Positions 1 through 6,297 of a DNA stretch of 6,495 nt are shown here, piece after piece (positions within the stretch are counted from its first letter, which is position 1; the number at the start of each line of letters is the position of its first letter). Both the position numbers and the translations under genes were made by a program. The DNA lies in the NCBI GenBank assembly GCA_002686685.1, contig NYYG01000013.1, positions 46,729 to 53,223 of the forward strand, in the 5' to 3' direction. The notes beneath the pieces are model-generated. The model saw only the letters and a list, made by a program, of their open reading frames with translations. It was not told the origin of the DNA and made no database searches. The stretch is from SAR116 cluster bacterium. Its GTDB lineage: Bacteria; Pseudomonadota; Alphaproteobacteria; Puniceispirillales; Puniceispirillaceae.

Positions 1-959
1 ATATGTTTGACGATCGCCAGCCCCAGCCCGGTGCCGCCAATCTTCCGGGATCGTGCCTTGTCAACGCGATAGAAACGTTCGGTCAGGCGGTCAATGTGTT
101 TTTTGGCGATTGGTTCGCCGCTGTTGCCAACAGCGATACCAACATGCCCGTCCTGAACGGGGCTGACAGTTACGGTGATGTCCGTCTGCGCAAAGCCATA
201 TTTGACCGCATTGTCGATGAGATTGTGAAACACCTCGTTAATCTCGTCAGAAAAGCCCTTCATCATCAGCCGCGGGCCACCCTCCGGCCGCCTGTCATCC
301 AGAATGATTTTCATGTTGTTCCTGCTGGCGCGTGTCTCAAGGCTGGCAACTACCGAGCGCAAAACCTCCATCACCGGGACGGTTTCATCGGGGATGTTAT
401 GTTCGTCGACCTCGACACGTGACAGCGAAAGCAGATCATCAATCAGCCGCGACATACGGCCTGCCTCTTCATCCATGATGCGCAGAAAACGCTCCTGGGT
501 TGGCCAGTCCCGCACTTCATTCATCAGAATGGTTTCGATGAAGCCGGCCAGGCTGGTCAGCGGCGAGCGCAACTCATGGCTGACATTGGCAACAAAATCC
601 CGGCGTACCTTTTCCAGATTGCGCTGCAATGTCATGTCGAGGACAAGCACCATGATCATCCCGTTCTGCAACCGCCGCAGGCGAATCTTGAATTCCATCG
701 CCACATCGCCATCCGGGATGAAGCTGATCATGCGCTCTGTCTGTTTGCCGCAAAGGAATTGATTTATGTCTTCATGCAACAGCACATCATCCAGCGGCTT
801 GCCAACAAGCCCCTCGCCAAGAAACCTGATGGCGGCGTTGTTAGCCGACTGGATCTCGCCGCCGGCGCTGGCGATGATCAGACCGTCATCCAGCATGCCG
901 CCAATCTCGTCAAACAGGCCGGCACCTGTTTGCATAATGCTGTCGGGTGGGGCGGTCAT
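1..959 (-). CDS. phoR: PhoR-like sensor histidine kinase (C-terminus beyond window)
   Basis: Sensor kinase that would autophosphorylate on histidine and pass the phosphate to a response regulator, by homology PhoB of the phosphate-starvation response. The minus strand is open for 319 codons and runs off the left edge. In order: a PAS-like domain at about residues 12-105; the HisKA H-box FVANVSHELRSPL with phospho-acceptor His128; the N-box HNLIDNAVKYG (Asn250); a G1 region VGNSGEPI (278-284 plus V277); the F-box LTERFYRVDKARSR (292-305); and the G2-box GTGLGLAIVKH (309-319). The F- and G2-box wording is typical of PhoR. Probably 40-60 residues are missing. An in-frame stop at 987-989 and a GAGG ribosome site 6 nt upstream (966-969) fix the ATG at 957-959. 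Two things are odd. No transmembrane segment precedes the PAS domain, so the protein should be cytoplasmic. The usual DxGxG of G1 reads NSGEP. Kinase identity is near certain; the PhoR assignment is an inference from motifs and from the adjacent ppx. Confidence 0.9.
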   Translation of the reverse strand, partial: MTAPPDSIMQTGAGLFDEIGGMLDDGLIIASAGGEIQSANNAAIRFLGEGLVGKPLDDVLLHEDINQFLCGKQTERMISFIPDGDVAMEFKIRLRRLQNGMIMVLVLDMTLQRNLEKVRRDFVANVSHELRSPLTSLAGFIETILMNEVRDWPTQERFLRIMDEEAGRMSRLIDDLLSLSRVEVDEHNIPDETVPVMEVLRSVVASLETRASRNNMKIILDDRRPEGGPRLMMKGFSDEINEVFHNLIDNAVKYGFAQTDITVTVSPVQDGHVGIAVGNSGEPIAKKHIDRLTERFYRVDKARSRKIGGTGLGLAIVKH

Positions 960-999
960 AACCGGCCTCGCTGCATCTTTCGGGGTTCAATATACCCTG

Positions 1000-1028
1000 A
1001 AAATAGGGGCATTCGGCTGTCTCGGCAA
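1000..1028 (-). promoter_or_regulatory. candidate sigma-70 promoter for the PhoR-like kinase
   Basis: The 107-bp gap 960-1066 is the longest intergenic space in the window. On the minus strand it contains TTGCCG (1023-1028) and TATTTT (1000-1005) separated by exactly 17 bp, each matching 4 of 6 consensus bases. Transcription would start about 35 nt upstream of the kinase ATG. A second -10-like hexamer, TATATT (989-994, 5 of 6), lies nearer the gene but has no convincing -35 partner. I found no clear Pho box (paired CTGTCAT-like repeats). Both hexamers could occur by chance, so this is a weak prediction. Confidence 0.3.
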
Positions 1029-1066
1029 GGCGGGCACAGCTGAATACACCCGCGCCGCAAGCGCCG

Positions 1067-2578
1067 CTAGATATCGATTTCGGCAGCAAGATCGGCGCTT
1101 TGTGCCAGTTGCTGGAAGCGCCGCCTTGCATGATTGTCCACCAGCTTTGCACATTCCTTGCTGACCTGCAGCGTCAAGGTCTGCCCGTCATTGACAAGTT
1201 TGATCCCTTTCAGCCCGTCCACCGTGCCCCCGGAAAATGTCAGCGCAAAGCGCAGGCCAAGCCCGATCGTGGTGGCCTGGGCGCGCCGTCGGCGGCCGAG
1301 AATAAACCCCAGCTCTGGCGGGCGGGCCTTGTTGGTCTTGCGCCCGACATAACGGTGATAAATGGCCGTTGCCAGCCAGATGCGTTCCTTATGGGTCACG
1401 CAGTTCACCGGCAGGCCAAGCACCCGTCGCGCGCCAAGATCACCGCGCACATCCTCATGTTCGTTCCAGCACAGATCGGACAAATTGCATGCCGCCTCGA
1501 GCAGCCGTTCAAACTTGCGCCTGTCCACCACAGATTTCTCGGAATCGCCCGGCTCGCGGGGGCTGAAAAGTGGCTGCAACAATGTGAACAGGGCATGCGG
1601 CACTTCGTCAAACCGGTGGGAATCGCGCGAGATTTCGGTGCTGACAACCTGCAGGAAATCAGCCCCTTCAAGGTCAGCAAGCTCCTTTTCTGCAATCAGC
1701 CCGTCACGGATACTGGTGCCGCTGACGATGATTCTGTCAGTCTGGATATGGCTCAGCAGAATGCGCATGATCTGTGCGGCCATCGGCATTGTTTTCTGGC
1801 GACCCAGCGGCACCCCCGACAGGTCCGGCGTGTCCCGACAGAACGCCTTGAGCATGCTGACCACGCTGCGCCCCGGCATCCGCAACCCGTGCAATACTGG
1901 CAACGGGTATCCGGTCTGTTCTATATAGGCAAGGCCAAGCGCACGGAAGGACCCGCCAACACCATACAATGTTGAATTGCGTCCCTCTGACAACCATGGC
2001 ACCGCTGCCATCATCGCCTCAATCTCGTCAACGCCGATCTGCGACAGATGTCCGAAATTGAAACTTGTCGAATGGCGCAGCTTGCCGGCCTCCAGATCAA
2101 CCAGTTCGAGGCTGCCACCGCCAAGATCAGCAACAAAACCGCTGGCTGTCGGCATATTTAGAGTCAGGCCGCGCGATACGTGATGCGCCTCTTCCGCCTG
2201 CGACAGCACCTCAACCGGCTGGCCCAGAATCACCCCGGCAGGGTCCGTAAAATCGGCTGCGTTCGCCGCACGCCGCACCGCCGCTGTCGCAACCGCATGG
2301 ACTTTCACGACACCCATGCTTTTCATAATGCTGGCAAAGCGCGCCAGCGCCTCCAGCGATACGGCGATCCGGTCCGCGCGCAGCAACCCGTCATCACCAA
2401 GCCCCTCACCAAGTCGGCAGTTTGATCTTTCATTAAACAGGGGAAACGGGTAGCGCCCGCCACTGGCATAGATCACCAGCCGGATCGAATTCGACCCGAT
2501 ATCAATAACAGCGATAGGGGCATCTGTTCGTTGCGCTGTCATATGGCGTCTCTGCCCGTCTGCTGTCACGATTGCCAT
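1067..2578 (-). CDS. ppx: Ppx/GppA family phosphatase (exopolyphosphatase)
   Basis: A 503-residue member of the ASKHA-fold Ppx/GppA family, which removes terminal phosphate from polyphosphate and/or converts pppGpp to ppGpp in the cytoplasm. Visible motifs are the first phosphate-binding loop DIGSNSIRLV (26-35), an SQAEEA segment with the candidate catalytic glutamates 129/130, the second loop DLGGGSLE (151-158), GVGGSFRALG (206-215) and SGTSIRDGLI (286-295). A helical HD-like C-terminal region follows (about 320-503), including DLCWNEHEDVRGD (368-380), a pattern I associate with alphaproteobacterial members. The length is normal for two-domain Ppx. The ATG at 2576-2578 lies 8 bp after the upstream dehydrogenase stop but has no clear Shine-Dalgarno. 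An in-frame ATG at 2540-2542, equally weakly supported, would remove 12 residues without touching a motif. The spacing suggests co-transcription with the catabolic genes, while the next gene downstream is a PhoR-like kinase. Motifs cannot separate polyphosphatase from pppGpp hydrolase activity. Confidence 0.93.
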   Translation of the reverse strand: MAIVTADGQRRHMTAQRTDAPIAVIDIGSNSIRLVIYASGGRYPFPLFNERSNCRLGEGLGDDGLLRADRIAVSLEALARFASIMKSMGVVKVHAVATAAVRRAANAADFTDPAGVILGQPVEVLSQAEEAHHVSRGLTLNMPTASGFVADLGGGSLELVDLEAGKLRHSTSFNFGHLSQIGVDEIEAMMAAVPWLSEGRNSTLYGVGGSFRALGLAYIEQTGYPLPVLHGLRMPGRSVVSMLKAFCRDTPDLSGVPLGRQKTMPMAAQIMRILLSHIQTDRIIVSGTSIRDGLIAEKELADLEGADFLQVVSTEISRDSHRFDEVPHALFTLLQPLFSPREPGDSEKSVVDRRKFERLLEAACNLSDLCWNEHEDVRGDLGARRVLGLPVNCVTHKERIWLATAIYHRYVGRKTNKARPPELGFILGRRRRAQATTIGLGLRFALTFSGGTVDGLKGIKLVNDGQTLTLQVSKECAKLVDNHARRRFQQLAQSADLAAEIDI

Positions 2579-2586
2579 CAGCCGGA

Positions 2587-3354
2587 CTAACGCGGCGGCA
2601 TCCTGATGGCACCATCCAGCCGGATCACACCACCATTCAGCATGTCATTTTCCACGATATGTTGGGCCAGTGCGGCAAATTCGTCCGGATCGCCAAGGCG
2701 GGGCGGAAATGGCACCTGCGCACCAATCGCATCCTGCACCTCTTGGGGGAACGCCTCTACCATCGGTGTCCGGAACACCCCGGGCGCAATCGCCATGACC
2801 CTGACAGCCTTGTCGGCGAGATCGCGCGCCATCGGCAATATCAGCCCCGCCACCCCGCCTTTCGAGGCGGCATAGGCCGCCTGTCCGATCTGCCCGTCAT
2901 AGGCAGCAACCGAAGCTGTATGAACAATGACCCCGCGCACACCATCGGGCCCCTGCGGCGTGTTGGCGATCATTGCCGCCGCGCACTGGCTCGCCAGATT
3001 AAAGCTGCCGACAAGATTGACCGAAACCACCTTTGCGAACAGCGCAGGATCATGTGCTGCGCCGCGCGAAACGGTTTTTGCCGCAGGCGCAATCCCCGCA
3101 CAGGAAATACAGATACGTTCAACACCATGAGCAGCGCGGGCCGTGTCCAGCGCCGCAGCGACCGATTGCGGATCGGTGACATCGGTGGGAATGAACAGAC
3201 CGCCAATCGATGCGGCGGCTTCCTTGCCTGTATCTTCATTTACATCAAGGATCGCCACGCGTGCGCCCGCACCGGCAAGCCGTGCTGCAGTGGCAAACCC
3301 CAGACCCGATGCCCCGCCGGAAATGACCGCCGCGCTGTCCTGATTAATCTGCAT
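2587..3354 (-). CDS. HSD10-like 3-hydroxyacyl-CoA dehydrogenase (SDR)
   Basis: A 255-residue classical short-chain dehydrogenase/reductase, NAD-dependent, closest to type II 3-hydroxyacyl-CoA dehydrogenase (HSD17B10/HSD10). That family oxidises (2S,3S)-2-methyl-3-hydroxybutyryl-CoA to 2-methylacetoacetyl-CoA in isoleucine breakdown and also straight short-chain 3-hydroxyacyl-CoA. Visible are the Rossmann glycine motif GGASGLG (13-19), Asp37 after the second strand (favouring NAD over NADP), SCAG (84-87) where most SDRs have NNAG, Asn113, and the catalytic Ser148, Tyr161 and Lys165 in YAASK. The family-specific segments QVPFPPRLGDP (213-223) and the C-terminal VIRLDGAIRMPP (243-254) closely recall human HSD10. 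The start is preceded by a G-rich AGGGGGG run with only 3 nt spacing, a poor Shine-Dalgarno, and lies 17 bp after the thiolase stop, so translation may be partly coupled. The neighbouring thiolase performs the next step, which supports the isoleucine assignment. Confidence 0.93.
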   Translation of the reverse strand: MQINQDSAAVISGGASGLGFATAARLAGAGARVAILDVNEDTGKEAAASIGGLFIPTDVTDPQSVAAALDTARAAHGVERICISCAGIAPAAKTVSRGAAHDPALFAKVVSVNLVGSFNLASQCAAAMIANTPQGPDGVRGVIVHTASVAAYDGQIGQAAYAASKGGVAGLILPMARDLADKAVRVMAIAPGVFRTPMVEAFPQEVQDAIGAQVPFPPRLGDPDEFAALAQHIVENDMLNGGVIRLDGAIRMPPR

Positions 3355-3371
3355 GCGCCCCCCTATGCCCG

Positions 3372-4568
3372 CTAGACGCGTTCCACGGCGATGGCTGTTC
3401 CCTCACCACCCCCAATACAGATGGCCGCAACACCGCGCTGCAGACCGCGTTTTTCCAGCGCATTCAGCAACGTGACGATGATCCGGCTGCCCGACGCGCC
3501 AATGGGATGGCCAAGCGCACAGGCGCCTCCGTTGACGTTCACCCGGTCACGCGCAATGCCAAATTCATGCATAAAGGCCATCGGCACAACGGCAAAGGCC
3601 TCATTCACCTCCCAGAGGTCGACATCAGCAACCTTCCAGCCCAGCCTGTCCAGCAGCTTTCTTGTTGCCGGCACAGGGGCGGTGGTGAACCAGCCAGGTT
3701 CATGCGCATGCCCGGCATGCCCGAGAATACGGGCACGCACCTTCAGTCCTTTCGATGCCGCCATGGCACCGCTGGTCACAACAAGGGCGGCCGCACCATC
3801 TGAAATGGATGATGCATTGGCCGCTGTCACCGTACCGTCAGCAGCAAAGGCAGGCTTCAGTTGCGGGATTTTTTCGGGGCGGGCCTTGCCAGGCTGTTCA
3901 TCCTGATCAACCACAACATCACCGCGTCTGGTGTTGATCGTAACAGCGGCAATCTCGCCTTCAAAAGCGCTGCTATCCTGCGCTTTTCTTGCATTGGCAA
4001 GTGACTGCAGGGCAAAGGCATCCTGCGCCTCGCGCGAAAACTGATAATGCGCGGCACAATCCTCGGCAAAGCTGCCCATGAGCCGGCCACTGTCATAGGC
4101 ATCTTCCAGACCGTCGAGGAACATATGGTCTTTCAGACCGGCATGACCCAGCCGGGCCCCGCCACGTGTCGCTGTGGACAGGTAGGGGGCGTTGGTCATG
4201 CTTTCCATACCGCCAGCAACCACCAGTTCTGCACTTCCGGCGCGGATCAGGTCATGCGCCATCATGACCGTTTTCATGCCGGAACCACACACCTTGTTGA
4301 CGGTGGATGCCGGTACAGATTTGTCCAGCCCGGCGGCAAACCCTGCCTGGCGTGCGGGGGCCTGGCCAACGCCTGCCGGCAAGACGCACCCCATAAGCAC
4401 TTCCTCAACCGCGGCGGCACCACACCCGGCATCCGCCAGCGCCGCTTGAATGGCTGCCCCGCCAAGTTGTGGTGCGGCCATGGCGGACAGATCCCCCTGG
4501 AACCCGCCCATGGGCGTGCGCGCCGCGCCGGCAATTACAATATCTGTCTGATTGACTGCGTCTGGCAT
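3372..4568 (-). CDS. acetyl-CoA acetyltransferase (degradative-type thiolase)
   Basis: A 398-residue thiolase that cleaves 3-ketoacyl-CoA with CoA; here probably 2-methylacetoacetyl-CoA to acetyl-CoA plus propionyl-CoA, and/or acetoacetyl-CoA in either direction. The full family architecture is present. The nucleophilic Cys94 lies in NKVCGSGMK (91-99). GGMESMTNAPY occupies 119-129. The NEAFA motif is at 322-326. His354 is in GHPIGASG (353-360), and the second catalytic Cys384 is in CIGGGEG (384-390). Length is typical of the AtoB/PhaA/ACAT group. The ATG has a GGAG ribosome site 6 nt upstream, and the gene begins 32 bp after the hydratase stop. Being immediately upstream of an HSD10-like dehydrogenase and in the same operon as valine genes favours branched-chain catabolism over polyhydroxybutyrate synthesis, because no phaB/phaC is visible. 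Substrate range cannot be read from sequence. Confidence 0.95.
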   Translation of the reverse strand: MPDAVNQTDIVIAGAARTPMGGFQGDLSAMAAPQLGGAAIQAALADAGCGAAAVEEVLMGCVLPAGVGQAPARQAGFAAGLDKSVPASTVNKVCGSGMKTVMMAHDLIRAGSAELVVAGGMESMTNAPYLSTATRGGARLGHAGLKDHMFLDGLEDAYDSGRLMGSFAEDCAAHYQFSREAQDAFALQSLANARKAQDSSAFEGEIAAVTINTRRGDVVVDQDEQPGKARPEKIPQLKPAFAADGTVTAANASSISDGAAALVVTSGAMAASKGLKVRARILGHAGHAHEPGWFTTAPVPATRKLLDRLGWKVADVDLWEVNEAFAVVPMAFMHEFGIARDRVNVNGGACALGHPIGASGSRIIVTLLNALEKRGLQRGVAAICIGGGEGTAIAVERV

Positions 4569-4600
4569 TCTTTACTCCGGTGTTGCCGCTTGGAAGGGGA

Positions 4601-5383
4601 TCATGTCCCGGTGAATTTGGCGGGGCGCTTTTCCATAAAGGCTGCCATGCCTTCTTTCTGGTCATCCGTTGCGAACAAGGAATGAAAGGCACGTCGTTCA
4701 AACAGCAACCCCTCGGCAAGCGGTGTGTCAAATGACCTGTTCACCGCCTCACGCGCCAGCAATACCGCATTCCGACCAAACCCTGCAATGGTTCTTGCTG
4801 CCACCATTGTTTCATCAACAAGCGCATCATCGGCAATGACCCGCGCAACAAGCCCGGCCCGTTCAGCCTCTGCGGCATCCATCATCCGGCCGGTCAACAC
4901 CATATCCATTGCCTTTGCCTTGCCGACAGCCCGCGTCATGCGTTGTGACCCGCCCATGCCCGGCATCACCCCAATCTTGATCTCTGGCTGGCCGAACTGC
5001 GCTGACTCGGAACAGAAAATCATGTCGCACATCATCGCAACCTCGCAGCCACCGCCAAGCGCATAGCCGGCCACCGCCGCAATTTTCGGTGTGCGCAGCG
5101 CCACAAAATCGTCCCAGCCGGCAAACATGTTTTCCTGCAATACATCGGTATAGGATTTCGGGGCCATCTCCTTGATATCGGCTCCCGCGGCAAAGGCGCG
5201 TTCATTGCCGGTCAGCACAAAACAGCCAACCGCCGGGTCATCATCAAGGGGGGCCAGCGCGTCAACGATTTCACGCATCACCCTGTTATTCAGCGCATTC
5301 AGTGCCTTTGGGCGGTTGATCCGGACAAGCGCCACACCATCCGCAATCTCAAGGGTGATGGTTTCAAAGTCAGTCTGTGTCAT
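4601..5383 (-). CDS. enoyl-CoA hydratase (crotonase family)
   Basis: A 260-residue crotonase-fold enzyme that adds water across the double bond of trans-2-enoyl-CoA. Both hydratase glutamates are present: Glu114 in GGGCEVAMMCD and Glu134 in FGQPEIKIGVMPG, 20 residues apart as in rat mitochondrial hydratase (144/164). The oxyanion-hole positions are Ala68 in AAGADIKEM and Gly111. The C-terminal KRPAKFTGT end resembles that of short-chain enoyl-CoA hydratases. In this operon, methacrylyl-CoA (valine) or tiglyl-CoA (isoleucine) are the likely natural substrates; this is inference from the neighbours. The chosen ATG is preceded by AGAGGA with 6 nt spacing. A longer frame using TTG at 5411-5413 would overlap the mmsB stop and add ten basic residues absent from homologues, so I reject it. 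Confidence 0.94.
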   Translation of the reverse strand: MTQTDFETITLEIADGVALVRINRPKALNALNNRVMREIVDALAPLDDDPAVGCFVLTGNERAFAAGADIKEMAPKSYTDVLQENMFAGWDDFVALRTPKIAAVAGYALGGGCEVAMMCDMIFCSESAQFGQPEIKIGVMPGMGGSQRMTRAVGKAKAMDMVLTGRMMDAAEAERAGLVARVIADDALVDETMVAARTIAGFGRNAVLLAREAVNRSFDTPLAEGLLFERRAFHSLFATDDQKEGMAAFMEKRPAKFTGT

Positions 5384-5389
5384 GTGCAG

Positions 5390-5395
5390 TCCTCT
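5390..5395 (-). promoter_or_regulatory. ribosome binding site fixing the hydratase start
   Basis: AGAGGA on the minus strand, 6 nt before the ATG at 5381-5383. It lies in the 26-bp space after the mmsB stop (5410-5412) and decides for this start over the in-frame TTG at 5411-5413. Confidence 0.7.
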
Positions 5396-5409
5396 GGTGC
5401 GGCGGTGTT

Positions 5410-6285
5410 TCAATCGCCGCGCTTGCGTCCCTCAAAGCGTGGCAGCATGGCAGAAAAGTCACGGCCACGCCCATCCTCATCCTCGACAAATTGCGCATAG
5501 AGCGCAGCCGCGGCGGCCCCCAGCGGGGTATCGGCATCGACGCTATCGGCCGCCTGTTGCGACAGGCGCAAATCCTTGAGCATCAGTTCGGCGGCAAAAC
5601 CCGGCAAGTAATCATTGTCCGACGGGCTTTGCGGGCCAACACCGGGGGCCGGGCAATAAGCGTTCATGGTCCAGCTGTAACCCGATGACGTGCTGACCAC
5701 GTCAAACATCTTCTGCCTGTCCAGGCCCAGCCTGTCGGCAAGGGCAAAGGCCTCGCAGGTGACAATCATTGTCGCGCCCAGAATCATGTTGTTGCAGATT
5801 TTCGCAGACTGGCCGGCACCGCTGTCACCGCAATGCACCGCCTTTTGTCCCATGATGCCAAATAACGGTTCAGCCAGGGCAAATGCCGCAGGCGCGCCGC
5901 CAGCCATGAATGTCAACGTGCCGGCAACTGCCCCGCCAACACCGCCAGATACGGGCGCATCGACCGGCAACAGCCCGGCTGCATCGGCATCCGCAGCAAC
6001 GGCGCGCGCCGAATCAACATCGACGGTAGAACAATCGATAAACCCGCAACCGGCAGCCATCGACGGGATAATCTCGGCGGCCACTTGGCGCAAAATTGCG
6101 CCATCCGGCAACATGGTGATGACGACATCGCGGCCACTGGCAGCGTCTTGCGCGGTCGGGACCATCGACACGCCTTCAACCTGGGCAGGCGCTACGTCAA
6201 ACCCGGTGACATCATGCCCTGCCGCCGCCAGATTGGCGGCCATCGGCCCGCCCATATTGCCAAGTCCAATAAACCCGATCTTCAT
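5410..6285 (-). CDS. mmsB: 3-hydroxyisobutyrate dehydrogenase
   Basis: A 291-residue beta-hydroxyacid dehydrogenase that oxidises 3-hydroxyisobutyrate to methylmalonate semialdehyde with NAD, a late step of valine catabolism. The N-terminal Rossmann domain opens with GFIGLGNMGGPMAANL (4-19; GxGxxG at 7-12). The substrate-binding signature DAPVSGGVGGA is at 109-119, followed by GTLTFMAGG (122-130). The catalytic lysine is Lys162 in GAGQSAKICNNMILG (156-170). The second helical domain includes SSGYSWTMN (200-208) and LMLKDLRLS (234-242), and the family's DFSAMLP ending is at 276-282. The length fits MmsB/HIBADH (about 295). The ATG has AGGAGA 5 nt upstream and starts 12 bp after the stop of the hydrolase gene that makes its substrate. 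The family also includes tartronate semialdehyde reductases, but the neighbour, the SSGYSW segment and the ending favour MmsB. Confidence 0.96.
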   Translation of the reverse strand: MKIGFIGLGNMGGPMAANLAAAGHDVTGFDVAPAQVEGVSMVPTAQDAASGRDVVITMLPDGAILRQVAAEIIPSMAAGCGFIDCSTVDVDSARAVAADADAAGLLPVDAPVSGGVGGAVAGTLTFMAGGAPAAFALAEPLFGIMGQKAVHCGDSGAGQSAKICNNMILGATMIVTCEAFALADRLGLDRQKMFDVVSTSSGYSWTMNAYCPAPGVGPQSPSDNDYLPGFAAELMLKDLRLSQQAADSVDADTPLGAAAAALYAQFVEDEDGRGRDFSAMLPRFEGRKRGD

Positions 6286-6297
6286 GCCATTCTCCTG

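Noticed and set aside
3..1043. Overlapping plus-strand frames opposite the kinase (3-422, 304-762, 576-1043)
   Set aside because: The minus strand here encodes a continuous histidine kinase with all major motifs. These frames overlap each other and have no recognisable content.
960..1066. Pho box upstream of the PhoR-like kinase
   Set aside because: I looked for two CTGTCAT-like repeats about 11 bp apart and saw none that match well.
1040..1069. GC-rich repeat just after the ppx stop as a rho-independent terminator
   Set aside because: The only stem is about 4 bp (GCGC/GCGC), the flanking GGCGC copies are direct rather than inverted, and no T-run follows on the minus strand.
1100..1975. 291-residue open frame on the plus strand opposite ppx
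   Set aside because: It lies entirely antisense to a gene with complete family motifs, shows no recognisable domain, and looks like a codon-bias shadow.
2572..3375. 267-residue open frame on the plus strand opposite the dehydrogenase
   Set aside because: It is the antisense of a complete HSD10-like SDR, rich in Arg, His and Pro, as expected of a GC-rich shadow frame.
4047..4685. 212-residue plus-strand frame opposite the thiolase and the hydratase end
   Set aside because: It spans two real genes on the opposite strand and resembles no family I recognise.
5384..5413. N-terminal extension of the hydratase from TTG at 5411-5413
   Set aside because: It overlaps the mmsB stop, lacks a better ribosome site than the ATG at 5381-5383, and adds basic residues not expected in the family.
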